Positions 20,472 to 33,597 of a DNA stretch of 64,000 nucleotides are shown here, one piece after another. Position numbers and translations under genes: made by a program. Numbering within the stretch: the first letter of the stretch is position 1; each line of letters begins with the position of its first letter. Source of the DNA: Blasia pusilla (Eukaryota > Marchantiophyta > Marchantiopsida > Blasiales); NCBI GenBank assembly GCA_050084515.1, contig CM114271.1, forward strand, positions 41,292,001 to 41,356,000. The letters run 5' to 3'. Under the pieces are notes generated by a model that saw only the letters and a program-made list of their open reading frames with translations, was not told the DNA's origin and searched no databases.

Positions 20472-21201
20472 CACTACTCCATGTGGGAGTCCCTTATCCA
20501 TGGTGATCTTTGTACGACACGAGAGACTGAGGTGATGGTAGCGGTCGTTGTAGTGACATATCCTACGCAAGGGCCTGTGCGAGCCCAGGTGGTGGCACAA
20601 GCGAGATTGCCACAAGGAGCTGCAACGAAATAGACCCATCTCTATAATCGACTTCATGATGGACATCGAAATGTCCCCCTAGCTAGAGATGTATGGGGCT
20701 ATGGGGGAGAGGTTTGACTCGTTCCTTATGGATTGCAATCATCATCTCTAATTGTTGTAATTCTTTGTTGCAAGCATCGGGTTTGAACGTACTAGGGGCT
20801 CACTTAGTGTCTCTCTAGGTGTTGCGGATAATGTCCATGGTGATGGGGAATTTAGCTGGATGGTGGATTTAGCCGGTAAGGAGGTGCCACCTTTCTTTTT
20901 CTGAGCCAGTTGTGTCTTTAGCCAACTCCACGTTTTGAAATCCCGCCTTTTTTAATTCTATGATGAGGTTTTCTTCTCTCAATTTCACCCGGGCAAACTT
21001 GTACCACACGACATAACTGGCCGACATAAGTAACTACTTGAGATGACAAAAGCCAGATACAAATCTCGGAGAATCTGATAAAAAATGCGGAAAAGTTGGG
21101 AAAATTTCACTCGCAAAATGTATGAAGCAATTGTACCCGATTCCAACGTCGGATACATTTCGTTGGGTTACATACAAAGAAATCACATTGTTTTTTCTTT
21201 A
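19486..21201. other. Intergenic region downstream of the ATPase gene
   Basis: AT-rich to 20,400 with no coding signal. 20,470-20,780 has higher GC and could be a decayed gag remnant (TQGPVRAQVVAQAR and MDIEMSP in plus frames), but this is weak. Nothing else recognised apart from the (GA)n tract. The 3' untranslated region of the ATPase must lie just below 21,202. Confidence 0.4.
20419..20470. repeat. (GA)n microsatellite, about 26 units
   Basis: An uninterrupted AG dinucleotide tract of about 52 bp. Arg-Glu and Ser-Leu frames across it are artefacts. Confidence 0.97.
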
Positions 21202-22440
21202 CTAAAGGGGAGGCACCGGACAACCGCAAGATGCATGTTCGGGCATGTTCCTCAAAGGACTATGGACTAACGCTTCCGAGGAACAAGAGGAGTGATCAGC
21301 TGATTTGCACCATGGCTTGTTGCAGTTGCCAGTCGCAAAAGTTTTGCCTTGAGGTTTGGCGAGGTGTGAATCTCCAGAGAATGCAATTACTACATCCGAG
21401 GGAGAACTTCCGCTCCCTTGATGTTGAGAGCTACTCGTTGCAGAGCAGGATGCTGGATTTCTCCGTACTAATCGCGATGAACTCCCAGAACTGCCCATCT
21501 CGCAGCAAGTCATCGACGAAGCACTCTGCGCAGAGCCGCACAAATGACCGATTGATGGCTCGAGAGTGCTCTTGAAGCCATGGTTCATATCCTGGGTACT
21601 GTGTTCTTGTTCATGATCAGATCTGTTGGCTTCTCCTGTACATTTCTTGCTCGAGCAGCACTTTTGCTCAGAGTTGGTCCCAGGGCAACTTTCATCGGCG
21701 TTTGGAGAATTTCCTACACTGATGAGGCGGTTGCACTTGGTAGTATCTGGAATGATTCCTGAAGTACATTTCTTGCTGACCTCTAGTGAAACTGAGCAAC
21801 ACTTCGTCTCTGGGCCTGCTTTTGAGCTGGGTGCCGGACAACACTTTTTGCCTGATATGCCCAAGTCTAAACCAGATTTTGAGCTGCAAGTAGGTCCCGA
21901 ACGACATTTCATCTCGGGAACTTTTGAATCTGGGGAACGCTCGGTCTCAAAACGAGGTTTGGATCCAGAACAACACTTTTTTTCAGTAACCTTGGAATCC
22001 GAGCAAAGTCTGCTCTCCACATCACTCGTTGAGAGGCAGGTGGTTGTTTTGCAACACTTTTTCTCAGGATTCCTAGGATCTGAGTGCTGCATCGTCTCTA
22101 AACTGGGTCTTAGGCAGCATTGAGTGCTCAGTCCCAGTTCTGATCCGGCGACCATTTTTCGGGGGACTTTAAACGAGCTTCCAATGTCTTGGTTTGCTAC
22201 TGTGCAACACTGTTTGCCTCGACATGACTCTGATCGTTCGTACTTTTCCCTCAAATCATGGCCATAGCTATTCTGTCGAAGCGGCCAGCAGGTAACCCTC
22301 ACTCTGTGATGATCGTGGTCTTCTCCATCATGCTTGTGGTCACTACTGCCATATTTTCCTGTCTCTTGGTCATTCTGACCGAGTTCGTGTTGATGAGTTT
22401 GCTGGCAATGATTATGACTATGACTGTGATGCGCATGTTG
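21202..22440 (-). other. Cys- and His-rich C-terminal tail of the ATPase
   Basis: After the last membrane helix the tail carries a His cluster (HQQHAHHSHSHNHCQQTHQH), then about ten Cys pairs or single Cys sites in degenerate repeats of the type EKKCC-x-n-SK (for example KKCCKTT, KKCCSGSK, KKCCPAP, TKCCSVS, KKCTSG, QKCCSSKKC). Such tails in HMA2/HMA4 pumps bind zinc and act as sensor or chelator. The semi-regular repeat spacing of about 20-30 residues suggests expansion by internal duplication. Confidence 0.8.
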
Positions 22441-25400
22441 TTGGTGTTTCTTCGATTCGAATTTAGGCAAAACAACACCCACTTTCCTGTTGAGCAGACG
22501 CATACTGTTGAATATCACCACCAAGCACGTTCCAACGTCGGCCAGCACTGCCGCCCAAAGGGATGGGTATCCTGCTGCAGCAATAATGATGATGGCGATT
22601 TTCGTGAAGAAGGAGAAGGACACATTTTGTATTATCTTTCTTCTGCAATCCCTTCCCAATTCGATTGCCACAACCAGCTTCCGCAGATCGTTTGTCATTA
22701 GGGCTATGTCCGCTGTTTCCATAGCAACTGCGGACCCTGCAACGCCCATTGCAAGTCCAATATCGGCTACGGCCAAAGCTGGTGCATCGTTGATGCCATC
22801 TCCCACCATTGCTGTAACTCCGGTCGGCTTGAGATCCTTTACGAGATTAACCTTATCTTCGGGTAGGAGCTCAGCATGAACTTCTATGTCACCAAGCTGG
22901 AAACATATCACCAGAATGCCCGGTTAGGACTGAAAATACCATGCTACGACAGATTTTGCAACCTAAGGTTATTTGGTGAACGTGAGTAACTTGGTTATAA
23001 AGGAGGACTAGGCGCCCATACCTTGTTATGGACAGCTGTAGCCGCAAGTTCACTGTCACCCGTGAGCATGACAACACGCACCCCCATATTCTATCAACAA
23101 CAAATAGAACAATCAGAAATTTCTTTGAAGGAATGCGAAATCTTGCGCAGGACAAGGAGGCTTCATAATCACTGAACCTTAACAAATCCATGTGGACTTG
23201 ACTTCGCTCTTCTAATCACACATTATAGGGACCGTCAACTTACCTTAAGACTTGACACTGCCTCGGCTGCTTCAGGTCGAACTGAATCAGCTACTGCAAA
23301 AATGCCTATCGGTCGCCCGTCGACAGCAACCCAGCCAACGGTGGCGCCCTGACCACTCCACTGGTCCGAGATTCCAACGTTTATATCTACGATCCGAGAA
23401 GATACTGTGGTAAGTTTTCTAAATTGTGGGAGATCATCTCATCTGTTTGTAAGTTCCAATACCCACTGGTAAGTAGATATATACACTAGCCTCGACATCT
23501 GTTTACAAGTTACAGACACATTTGCCGGACCAGAGAACCCATGGATATGACAAATTACCACACTGAGTCCTTGTCTGTTCGTGAACGATGCTTTATCAAA
23601 CGAGAGAGCAAACTTTCAGCAATTCCACATCCTTTTTCTACTCGAGACAGAATGGCGTACCTTGAACACCTTTCAGGCGTGCAGCCAAACGAGCATTTCC
23701 TATCTCCACCTTTTGATCATCAACTACTGCAGATACTCCCTCTCCTGGTATGATCTCAAAATCTGTGGTATCGCCGTATGGTTCCACCCCATGAAGGCGT
23801 GCATATGAAACAAGTGCTGGTGCTAATGGGTGGCTAGATTTGTTTTCGACACACGCAATCCTGGAGACGTCACACATCAAAAGAGTCTTAGACAGTGATG
23901 TGTTTGATGTACACGTACACATTTGCTTCTCCCCTTAACCAGCGTCACTTTGGAAAGGTAGGAAACCAGGAACAGGGCATCATGGTTGGAGATGGAGTCA
24001 TCCATAATCCAATCATGTTCCGTTCAGGAGAAAATTCACAGACCTGGAAAAGCTGATAGTTAAATTTAAGTGGTAGATTACCGCATTATGCCCGACTTTC
24101 GTCACTTCTGGTCTCCGGCATCGTTAGACAAGTATAACTTTTCTTTAGTATGATATGTTTCATTCTCGAATTACATGAAACATACCAGTGTAAAATTTGT
24201 CGGTTATTCGTGGTGCCGTCGATTGCATGGACGTCTAAGACTCGGAAGTGACCCTCAGTCAAGGTTCCAGTCTTGTCCATCGCCACCACCTTCACCTTTC
24301 CTAGTGCTTCTAAGTAGCCACCTCCCCTGACAATTAGTCCTGCTCGAGCAGCCTGGGCAATTCCACATGTCGTTGTCACAGGGGTAGATATCACCAATGC
24401 GCAGGGGCAGGCCACCACAAGCAGAACGAGGGCTAAATACACCCAGTGCTTGGGATTATGAACACCCGAGGCCCATGGTATGACTGCTATTAGCACTGCT
24501 GAGGCCACAATGACTGCAAAACATAATTTAGAACATTAGAGTGGATTCTGCATGAGGGTAGCTGGGTAAGATTGGAGATGGATCATAAATGGAGCTACAA
24601 GTAGTCAACCTCTAAGTCTTGGAAGCAAGCACACCTCTCGGGGAATTTTAACCTAGGTCTATAGAATCTGCAGCCATTGCTTTCTTGGCCGAAACCTGAA
24701 TGCCAAGAGGCACGCAGGGCCATGCTTTTGAATGTCTTGACTTTCCACGTTATGCAGGGAAGGAGGACGTTGAAAGGATGCACAATGTTGACAAAATTTA
24801 GGGATATATGAGTAGTTGAACCCACTTGGAGTGTAAAATTTTGCGACTTTCTCAACCAGCTGCTCTGTAGGGGAGTGCTGATTTTGAGCCTCTTCAACGA
24901 GCCGCACCATCCTGGCAACGGCTGAGTCTTCAGCCAGAGCTGTAGTCCTGACTGTTATGTAACCTAAGAAAGACCACAGAGAGAAAGACTGGTAAGAACG
25001 GGTGGAAATTATTTGTTAGTTCATCCAATCATTCGCTTTGTATGTCATATTGTCCAACCATTCATAAGCTCATGCCAAATTTCCATATACCTGAAAGATT
25101 CATCGTGCCGGCCCACACCAAATCTCCAGCAGTTTTCTCTACAGGCTTTGATTCACCTGTTACATTGCTCTGATCTACGGAACTCTTGCCTGATATCACT
25201 TCCCCATCAATTGGAATGAGCTCTCCTGCTTTCACAGCGAGCGAAGTTCCAATACTAACATCCTCCACGGGAACTCTCTGACCATCCATCAGAACAGCGC
25301 TCTGGGGTGCGAGATCAGCCACACTTGATATTGCCTGACGAGCCTACAATAGAAGTAAGCGCAAACACAAAGAGATCAGATGAACCCATACGTCTTACTT

Positions 25401-27777
25401 ATATGGAGGACGAAGGCAGACTAGTTAGCTTAGCTCAACGTCACAAGAAGTCGTGAGGTTACTTCTACTTCTCTTTTGAAGTAAGTTCTGCCGATCTTAC
25501 AACAATCAAGGCAGCGCTTTACCTTATCACTAGACCTGGATTCTAACCAGTCTGCAAGGGTAAATAAGAAGGCGATAGAGCCTGCCTCCAGGTAGTCTCC
25601 TAATGCGATTGCGCCACCAACTGCACATGCACGTTGCAAGGCTCAGATTAAAGACCATAATCAATTTCACTGAATTTCTCTTATTCCCTCCTTAGCCTTG
25701 ACTCGCAACGAATCTATCAACTTTGTTAATGACAAACAACAACACTACACGTTTGGGCTGTCCTTGAAACTTGTCGATCTACAGAAAGCGATTAGTCGGT
25801 AAGTCTCATCTCATCGTTTAACCTCGACCAAAAAATAAAGCAATAGGTTGGTACTGTTAAGGTATTACTATCCATTAACCGAAGTAAGAGACTTCACACC
25901 CAATCAGGGGTTTTTCAAGACTCTTAGGATAATGCTGCCATGCGCATTTTAATACGGCGATGACGCTGTACCTTGTGCTGCTCCAACAAACGGATGGGAA
26001 CCCTACCCGAGATACACTTTAAGGAGATAATTTTGTTGACAGGGTGCCCCGGCCCATGATCTAGGTTCGTCAAAACAAACACAACTTCCAACTGAAATGA
26101 TTCAAATTTTCGTATCCCCACAATTGAACAAATCGAAGGTTGACGATTCCACTTGCCTGCTATAAGCATAAGGCAGTTGATGTCTAACACCAATCTGCGT
26201 AAAGCCACCAGACTACGGGCGATTATTGGAGGAGCACCAACAGCGACCGAGCCGAGAGCTACCCACTTCAAAGGCTCCCAAATATAATGAAAGAAAGCCA
26301 CACAAATCAGAAGTCCCGAGCCGATGGTCCATGGACTCGGCCATTTGTGCGTTGCCCTCCCTTTGCCACGCTGGTGAATAGAAGCATCCAACCTGGCTTC
26401 ATTCAAGATTTTGACTGGTACACGATCACAAATCCAATGAAGGTTAATAAAAAATTTTGATCTCTTCCCGAAGAAAAGTTTGCACAATGTTTCACTGAGC
26501 ATCAAAACATGCGATCCACTTTATGAAGGTTACTAACAGAGAAATTCTATGGTTCAAGCGCAGAGGTTGCCCACGCTTGCCCCTTCACCAATGGGCTACT
26601 AATAGGACTGAGTAGATTTGAGAGACGAACTCACCAATTTGTACATCGGACACAATTTTTGGATCGTGGACAACCATGACCGTCTTAGAGGTCGCATTAA
26701 CGTGTACTTCTTCGACACCAGGTAATGGCTCCAGGATCTTTTTTATGAGGGGAACCTCAGAGGGACAGCAAATTCCCATGACGTCGAAAGTTGTCTTAGC
26801 CACCCCCTGACCTTTGAAGCCCCTCGGTATGGTCATCTTCACCATTTCTTCCGGAGGTACCTGCGCCCTAGGAGAAGCCAAACTTACGCATCCATGAGAG
26901 GGCGAATTCCTGATAGCAATGATACTTTGGTCACTCGGTGTGTTCTCGTCTGTAGTCGGGAGACTTTCATAACCTTTCCTTTTCGGTACCTCGTAGGTGA
27001 ACAAATTAACTAGCTGCTTAGGCCTTCTCTTCAACTGGCCGAGAGACTCGCCAACTTTAACAAGCCTCCCATGTTCAATGAATTGGGAGCCGCCTTCAAC
27101 AGATTCCTGCGCATGACTCAAGACATACGACCCATCCTTTAGAGGTATGAGCCAGTCGTAGTGATCACCATGAGCTATCTTGTTGTGGCCACATCCATCC
27201 TGGTGTTCGTGATTTGACTCTTCACCGCTAGATATTGCTGTGAATGTGCTTCCGAGATCCCATGGCATGGGCAGAACGCAACCCGCTTCTTCCATACACT
27301 AGAAACATGGAACAACACAACCAAAAGAGAGTGAGCTGATAGGTAAATTCTAGCAAAGGTTTCGGTAGTAGCCATCCAGAATTCCAGATCAAACAAAAGT
27401 AGAATATTCTAATAAGCTTGAACAACCAATTTAGGAGTCAGAGAGTATACATTGGATTGAAACCCAATATCCTCTACTAAACAGATTTTATCGAATACTC
27501 AAAGACTCTAGCGCAGAATCCCCGTCTAACGCAGAAAGGAAATTACCTGTTCGAGGAGAACGTCTTCTGTGATTTCCCCATGGTGAACATGGGCATGCAC
27601 ATGACCGGCATCTCTCATGCAGCACATGTCGGACAGAGGATCCCATGCCTGCCTACGGTGGTCTAGAAAGCATAGTTTCTTTTCTGCCTCTGAAATTGAC
27701 AGAAGTGGAGGCACAGAAAGATATGCAAATCTACCATCTTCAAAAACCAGGAGATGTTCGCCTTCATTGTGCCGCCG
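21202..27777 (-). CDS. Plant-type Zn/Cd P1B-2 ATPase (HMA2/HMA4 class)
   Basis: A heavy-metal pump exporting Zn2+ or Cd2+ across a membrane. Exons, minus strand: 27,777-27,547; 27,298-26,635; 26,414-26,157; 25,620-25,523; 25,343-25,091; 24,963-24,826; 24,513-24,186; 23,860-23,661; 23,386-23,244; 23,090-23,022; 22,896-21,202. Phases agree at every junction and give 1,358 codons plus stop. Seen in order: a His/Cys-rich N-terminus (CCMRDAGHVHAHVHH; HGDHYDWL), an HMA domain with GICCPSE in place of GMTCxxC, actuator TGES, ACPCA in the transport helix, DKTGT phosphorylation site, SSHP, MLTGD, GDGINDAPA, and a last helix with ADVGT. The long Cys/His tail exceeds that of most relatives. The donor at 23,661 could instead be 23,670, in the same phase. 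The start is uncertain (see candidate first exon). Confidence 0.92.
26151..26156 (-). other. Non-canonical GC splice donor (GC-AG intron)
   Basis: The exon ending ATAGCAG is followed by GCAAGT rather than GTAAGT. Only this position keeps the frame into the next exon (IA-V-GGAIALGDYLE). The intron is 25,621-26,156 (536 nt). GC-AG introns are a minor class; other donors in the gene are GT. Confidence 0.75.
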
Positions 27778-30700
27778 CTGCAGCCAACATAGAATACGCC
27801 AATCAGTCCATATATAGTGATTAACGTGAGCTATCCTTGACAATCTTGCACTTCAGCAAAAGCGAAACAAATCGTTGTCCTTCACGTCTCCACTTGACGA
27901 ATCGATAGCTGAACTCTTGACAATCTACGACTTCACTTTCCAGAGCATGGTTGTGGCATGTATGTAGGACATACGAACAGAGCACTTGAATCTTAACGAG
28001 AAAACCAAACCAGACTCTCGCCAAGAAACTCGAGGGAGTCGTGAAAGGTTACGGTAGGCGGTACAATTATTCGCGACGCGCGAAGTCAAACATCTAATAG
28101 TCTAACAGTCTAATAGTCTCAGCTCAAAGATGAATCGATCACTCTAAGCTACATGAGCCACCGAGATTTGAATGGTGGTTTGGGCAGGATCGCGAATCCA
28201 ACGTTTCGACCACCGCACGCCCATGTTGTACAGAATGTGCCTACTGATTCACAAATTGGACGACTAGTACCATAAAAGATCATCGGTATGGGAATCTGAG
28301 GGCAAAGACAGCGACACCTGACATTAGTTTCCGCTCTTACAAAAGCGGGCGACATTTCTCAGCTCTACTCTGGGTGTGAGTTAAATACTTATCCTACACT
28401 CTCTGCATACGAGTACAAATCCAAGTCTAGCCTGCTACGCTTCGAATCATGTGGACTCTCAAACTGAGACAGGTTCCCTGAAGGATCGCAACTCTGTTGT
28501 AATGCCGGTGGAGACCATGCTAAGAGATGCTCGGGTTACAAGATACCAGTTACAAACGCCGAATGAATTGGCGAGACTTCACTAGAGAAAAACACCATCG
28601 CGCATGATACCTAGATAATCTACTACTGGGATACCATACACGTCCAGTATCGAGAGATCTGCTACGTCATACAGAGGTTGGCTGCGGGACGTGGAGATTC
28701 TGGACAAAAATATCCGCTATTCGAGGCATTACTACTTCCTACTATTTAAATAGGTACAGCCGATAGAAGGAAATTCAAACGAACTTGACCATGTGCACAC
28801 GAGTCAGCGGGCGATTTCAATGGATAGCGCTGTAGGATAAGATGGTGAAAGAACCATGCGAAATATTGAGCCCTCCAATTTAAATAGCTACAGCCGATAT
28901 CAGGTACCCGACCATATGTAGACGAGAAATCGAGCGATAAAAGATTAGATAGTAAAAGAATGATGTTATTGCTGAAGGATGGACACATCACCCGGGAGCT
29001 CATTGTTCCCCATAGCCCTCGTGATTTTCCAGGTCAGACGAGGCTGAGAGTCTTCTTCATGCGCGACAGCAATGGCTATGCTTGCATTTGGCAAGGTCTG
29101 GCTAAAAGTGCCACAGAATAACAACGAAGCAAGATACATATGCATGCAAGCTAGGATGACGAAAGGCTCATTATCACAGACAATGACCGTGAAAACCTAC
29201 TAAATTTCTTAATGCGGAACGAATGGCTCTGGCCTCAAGCAATCAATCTTCACAGCTGCGTTATTTCATGACTTCCAGGAAAATTCTACCGGTGTAGAGA
29301 GGAGTTAGACCCAGTCTTAGACCCCTAACTTCCAAGAACTCAAATCTCTTCGTCCTCATGTGGAATTGGTTGGAGACAAATCATTCGATTATTTCAAATG
29401 CCTATCAGAGCGTGGGTTTCTAATTCTCACACCCGCTTGTCTATGAACGACATACCACAATTGCAAAGGGAACGTTGAGGGATTTACCTCTGGGGTAGAG
29501 TTGCCCATAGGGCTCTCAGTTTTTGGTGAGGACTTCGGGGGTGACAATGGAAGCTCCGTATGCTCCTGGTGGTCGAGAAATACCCCCGGCATATTTTCCT
29601 CGATTGGCTCTTGTTGCTGGCTGAAAAGATTGCGGTCTCAGTGCTGCGATTGTAAAAAAACTCCAACCGATTCGTTACTGGACGAAAGTCACCACTAGAT
29701 CCTCTACTCAGAATTGCCTTCAAATTATTCACTCATCACTCTCACCGAAGTATCGACAGAAATCAGAAGTGACTTCTCTTCTCTTGATCGCCCCAGTTCA
29801 TGACACACATGTGTCTTTGCATTGGACGACAATCACGACAAGACTCCTGAACGACATTGTCCGCGGAATTCTTCGGTTGCATCATTCACAACACTCATGC
29901 TATCCTTGGCCGGCTCTCCCCGTCTACCCTAGGCCTCGCTACCGATCACCCCCATCAAACTCATACCACAGACACGGTACCACAGTAGCTCTGGAGTCCT
30001 TTTCACACTATGAGATACAGGACACACGGGCAGAGATGCCAGACGCCAGAGATACTGCTGAGGTGCGAAGATGAACGATGAATTTATAGCCACTCCGGTA
30101 TCACTTTCGTCCCAAACAGCTACTACGCTCTCCAAATGCTTGTGGCGGTTAGCGTGCCAGTGCCCGAAAATGTTGTTTTTAAGGTAATGGTAACATTTCA
30201 CTCCTATAAATCATAAGGACCTGATATTCACTTCAAATTAACAAAATGAAATATTCTATTCTTCTAAATGATTTCATCTTTCCATAAAATAATTAAAATA
30301 AAATTATTTCTCTTCTATTTTTCTATCCCTCCTACCAAAATAATATCCAATAATTAAATCATTAATTAATTGCATTTTTCATTAAATTATATATATGAAT
30401 CCATAAAAATTACAAAATTATTATTATTTTATTGTTCATACAGAATCGCCAATGATACAGACATCGGGAAGACGACATCTGACTCGAAAACGAAATTCCC
30501 CTCACGCATGAAGACAAATAGGCCTCATACAACCTCCAGTAGGAAACGCCATAAGTTTCATACGTGCTTGCTAGGCGTCCACGGGAGATCAAATTCTGTC
30601 CATAGTCAGGTACGGGGTATCTCACTAGGTACCCGTTTAGCTTTCAAATTTCTACCCTGCCAGTCCTCCAAAAACGGTTACTCCGTGAGACGCCCTAGTA

Positions 30701-31000
30701 CTGCCCAGCTATGGGAAAGTAACTACAAAGTAACTTAGATTTTATTTTACGCAGTACTGCTAATTATCACTTTGTTAGACTCTCCCCCCTATGACTGTCG
30801 TTCCTGCGTTGCTGTGAACGGCTTTCCCTATCCGTCCGTCTTTCGCCACCTACGTAAGCCTATTTTCCTCCGCTTATGCCTCGAGGCTTCCACCGAATCC
30901 GGTCTGCGGTTGCCGTACCCGTAGCAAGGTTCCGAATTTTAAAGTTTTTGTGTTTTCATGGGTAGATATATTATCGGAGAGTATCTTCTTGGTTGTAAAC
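27778..31000. other. 5' region of the ATPase gene (probable intron and promoter)
   Basis: Outside the candidate exon no convincing coding region was found on either strand. 28,149-28,355 is open on the minus strand but has no recognisable motif. 30,200-30,450 is very AT-rich, which would suit a promoter-distal region. No metal-response element could be named. Confidence 0.4.
29488..29592 (-). CDS. Candidate first coding exon of the ATPase gene
   Basis: A 35-codon frame starts MPGVFLDHQEH and ends NSTPE at a good donor (CCAGAG then GTAAAT). It joins in phase 0 to the exon beginning at 27,777 (RRHNEGEH), giving 1,393 codons and an intron of 1,710 nt. Splice signals and phase support it; protein similarity cannot be judged. 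An unseen exon between 27,778 and 29,487 or a start inside the 27.8-kb exon are alternatives. Confidence 0.4.
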
Positions 31001-33130
31001 ATTCATGGCCAGAAATGTGGCAATGGGGAAAAAACAAATATTACCTTTTGCATGGGGCGGCGAATAAAGAAAAAGTTGTGTGTAATATGATTAATCCCTT
31101 CATTTGACGTGGATGGTACCGATTGGCCACTAGTACCACAATATTGTGCTTACCGGCGTAGTTCTAGCCTCTACCATACCACAACACTATGTTCAACATG
31201 GGAGCTAAATAATCTATCATACCCATTGACATTTGAAAATTTTATGGTCTTAATAGGCGTGTCACGTGTCATCCCATTGTATTTTTTTGTCCTTAGTAGG
31301 AAGAGATAGCTCAACTGAAATAAGGTCTTCTCAAAGAAGTCCATAGTTCAACTCTCCCTTTGGATGGTGGGGGTCTGTCTCAACCCTAGGGCTACGGCGT
31401 CCCCTATCTAAGACATGGATGGTCCATGTTCGAGAGAGCGTATGCCTTGTGCCTTTCATGTGTGTATGCCTTGACTATGCTCTCGGGTCAAGAATTTGGA
31501 AAAAAAAATTCCAGGCCTTCACTCCAAAACCAAATCTCCTTCATGGGAACCCCAAACACAAAATGTTTGAAATGTAGAGGTGAAGATCCCTGTCATATCG
31601 ATTTCAAGATCATATATGTGGAAGGGGCCCATAGGGCCATAAACCAAGTCGGCTTCAATGGACTAGAAATCACTTCTAGTAGTGGGAATTTCTATTAATA
31701 GAACCATTCTTGTTAAACGGAACTCAAATATGTTCCCTCCACACCTCAATATGAAAAAAATTGATACCTACTTATTTTTCCATGAGATATTGTATGACAT
31801 TCCCTACTACCTCTCCTTACTTCCTAAGACATAATTCCAGGTTGGAAGGAGAAAACTAATAATATGTCCTGTCCAAGTGATGCATGGTTTTTATGTAAGT
31901 TTTAAAAATAACAAAAATAAAATGTAGGAAATTATTTTTAAGGAAGAAAATTTTAACCTTCAAAAGATTAAGAGAAAAATGAAAAGGAAAGAAAAAGTAG
32001 AAATGCATAAAAAGTTATGGAATAACACTTTGTGATTGTTTTTTATTTTATACTTCTTATTTTGAAATGGAATTTCCCTACCCTAATAATGGTCAATTTT
32101 TTACATTTCCAAATTTGGAGGGAATTAAAAACTTAGGAAGAATCAATTTGGATGACTTTTTTTAAAACCTAATTGCCCTACTTTTTCGAGAAAGATAAAA
32201 AATAAAATTTAATGGAATAGAAAAAAATTTGAAAAAAAAGTCTCAACTCTTTAAAGGCCTGAAATATCAACTCCCGCAAGACACTCCCTAACCCTCTTGG
32301 AATACCCTCTCTTCTCTTAACTTAACTACCCCCTCATTGACTTTCATTCTTTTTTTTCCTTAAATGGACACATGTCACTTGCATACATGTATTGCAAGGA
32401 AACATGACACCCCAAGGAGGCACCTTGGGTAAGTTCATCCTCTATTAATAGTATAGCTTTTTAAAACTAAATATAAATGTATGATGTAGGTTATGATAAG
32501 AGGAAATGAGATATCCTCTAGTGTAATTGAGACATCCTTAATAAGGCAAGTCAAAAGAGGATAGAGAGGCCCTTTTAAAAAAGGGAATGTGATTTTCCAT
32601 GCTAATGTGATGCACAAGTTTAAATGATTGATGTGTAATTAACTCCCAAAATTATTATGTGACATTTTACATCAATTTTGAATAATCCCATTGGTTGAGA
32701 CATCAAGCGATCCTATTGGCTAAGAGGGCCACATGTGAAGAGTAGAAGAGTTTCAAAAATGAAATGACATTGTCCAATAGTAAAATAGATTACCTCATAT
32801 GTCTTCTCACAAGGACAATGGATTCAAAAAGAAATTTTGTAAACAAGACTAAAGAATTCATACTATCATAAGAAATTGCTTACATAGCTAGAATACCGAT
32901 ATAGTAATCACTTTCATTTTATGACCAATTTATATGCAAGATATCAGGAGGGGATTTCACCAAGAAGAAGGGAAATCTTTCCAATTTAAAAAGAAAGGGA
33001 TGGAGGATTGGAGTGGGATAAAGTAAGGAGTTTTTTTCTTTCCAAAAAAAGGAATTTCAAATGGGAATGATGAGGTAAGATTTTTTAAATTTAATCAAGA
33101 CAAGATCTATACATTGGTAGTTAAGAATGA
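31001..33130. other. AT-rich intergenic stretch
   Basis: Low-complexity AT-rich sequence without coding signal. One possible tRNA-derived short element lies at about 31,300-31,370: an A-box-like TAGCTCAACTG and a B-box-like AGTTCAACTC at suitable distance. This is weak and has no visible poly(A) tail or duplication. Confidence 0.4.
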
Positions 33131-33134
33131 GGCA

Positions 33135-33580
33135 TGTTGATCAACCCCCATTGAGTGTGATGAATCGAGTGGATTTGCCGAGGGCACCATTTCTCACGCT
33201 CGTGATTTTTTTGCCTCATATGCTTATAGGGAGAGTGGCCCAAGCTTGATTTGGGATGATCTGACAAAGTAGTTAGTAGCACCCAATGCTAATGAGTAAG
33301 AGTATGCGATGGGATTTTCCACATAAGTGATGACAGTACCGTCATTGATAGAGTTGCCTTAACACAACGTGCTTTTCCAAGCTATAGATATGAAGTGTGT
33401 CACATGGATTATAAGTCTATGATTGGGTAAACAACATCAAATGTGATTGAGGCATATCACCTCAAAATCCTTAGAAAACCCTAGTTGTACTAAGATAGTA
33501 CAAGCCTTGGTGGGGAGCGAGGCAGGAGAAAACCCAAAGGTCCGAGTCGATTGCGAGAGATATCCTTGGAGATCCTGGGA
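33135..33580 (+). pseudogene. Methyltransferase C-terminal fragment of another Ty3 copy
   Basis: Plus-strand reading gives MNRVDLPRAPFLTL, HAYRESGPSLIWDD, ANE then EYAMGFST, and QAIDMKCVTWIIS, matching the C-terminal half of copy 4, with stops. The linker with WRSWD near 33,560 follows. It is cut at about 33,580 before RT would start. Upstream is AT-rich sequence without motif I. Confidence 0.65.
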
Positions 33581-33597
33581 TACATAAGCTATTATAA

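Noticed and set aside
21231-22123. Plus-strand frames over the ATPase tail
   Set aside because: They are the antisense of the Cys/His-rich last exon. The minus-strand frame carries all ATPase motifs in phase.
30370-30738. 122-codon plus-strand frame
   Set aside because: AT-rich start, no motif, and not conserved with anything in the window; probably chance.
31300-31400. tRNA gene or SINE
   Set aside because: A- and B-box-like words occur, but no acceptor stem pairs and there is no tail or duplication, so I list it only as a weak note.
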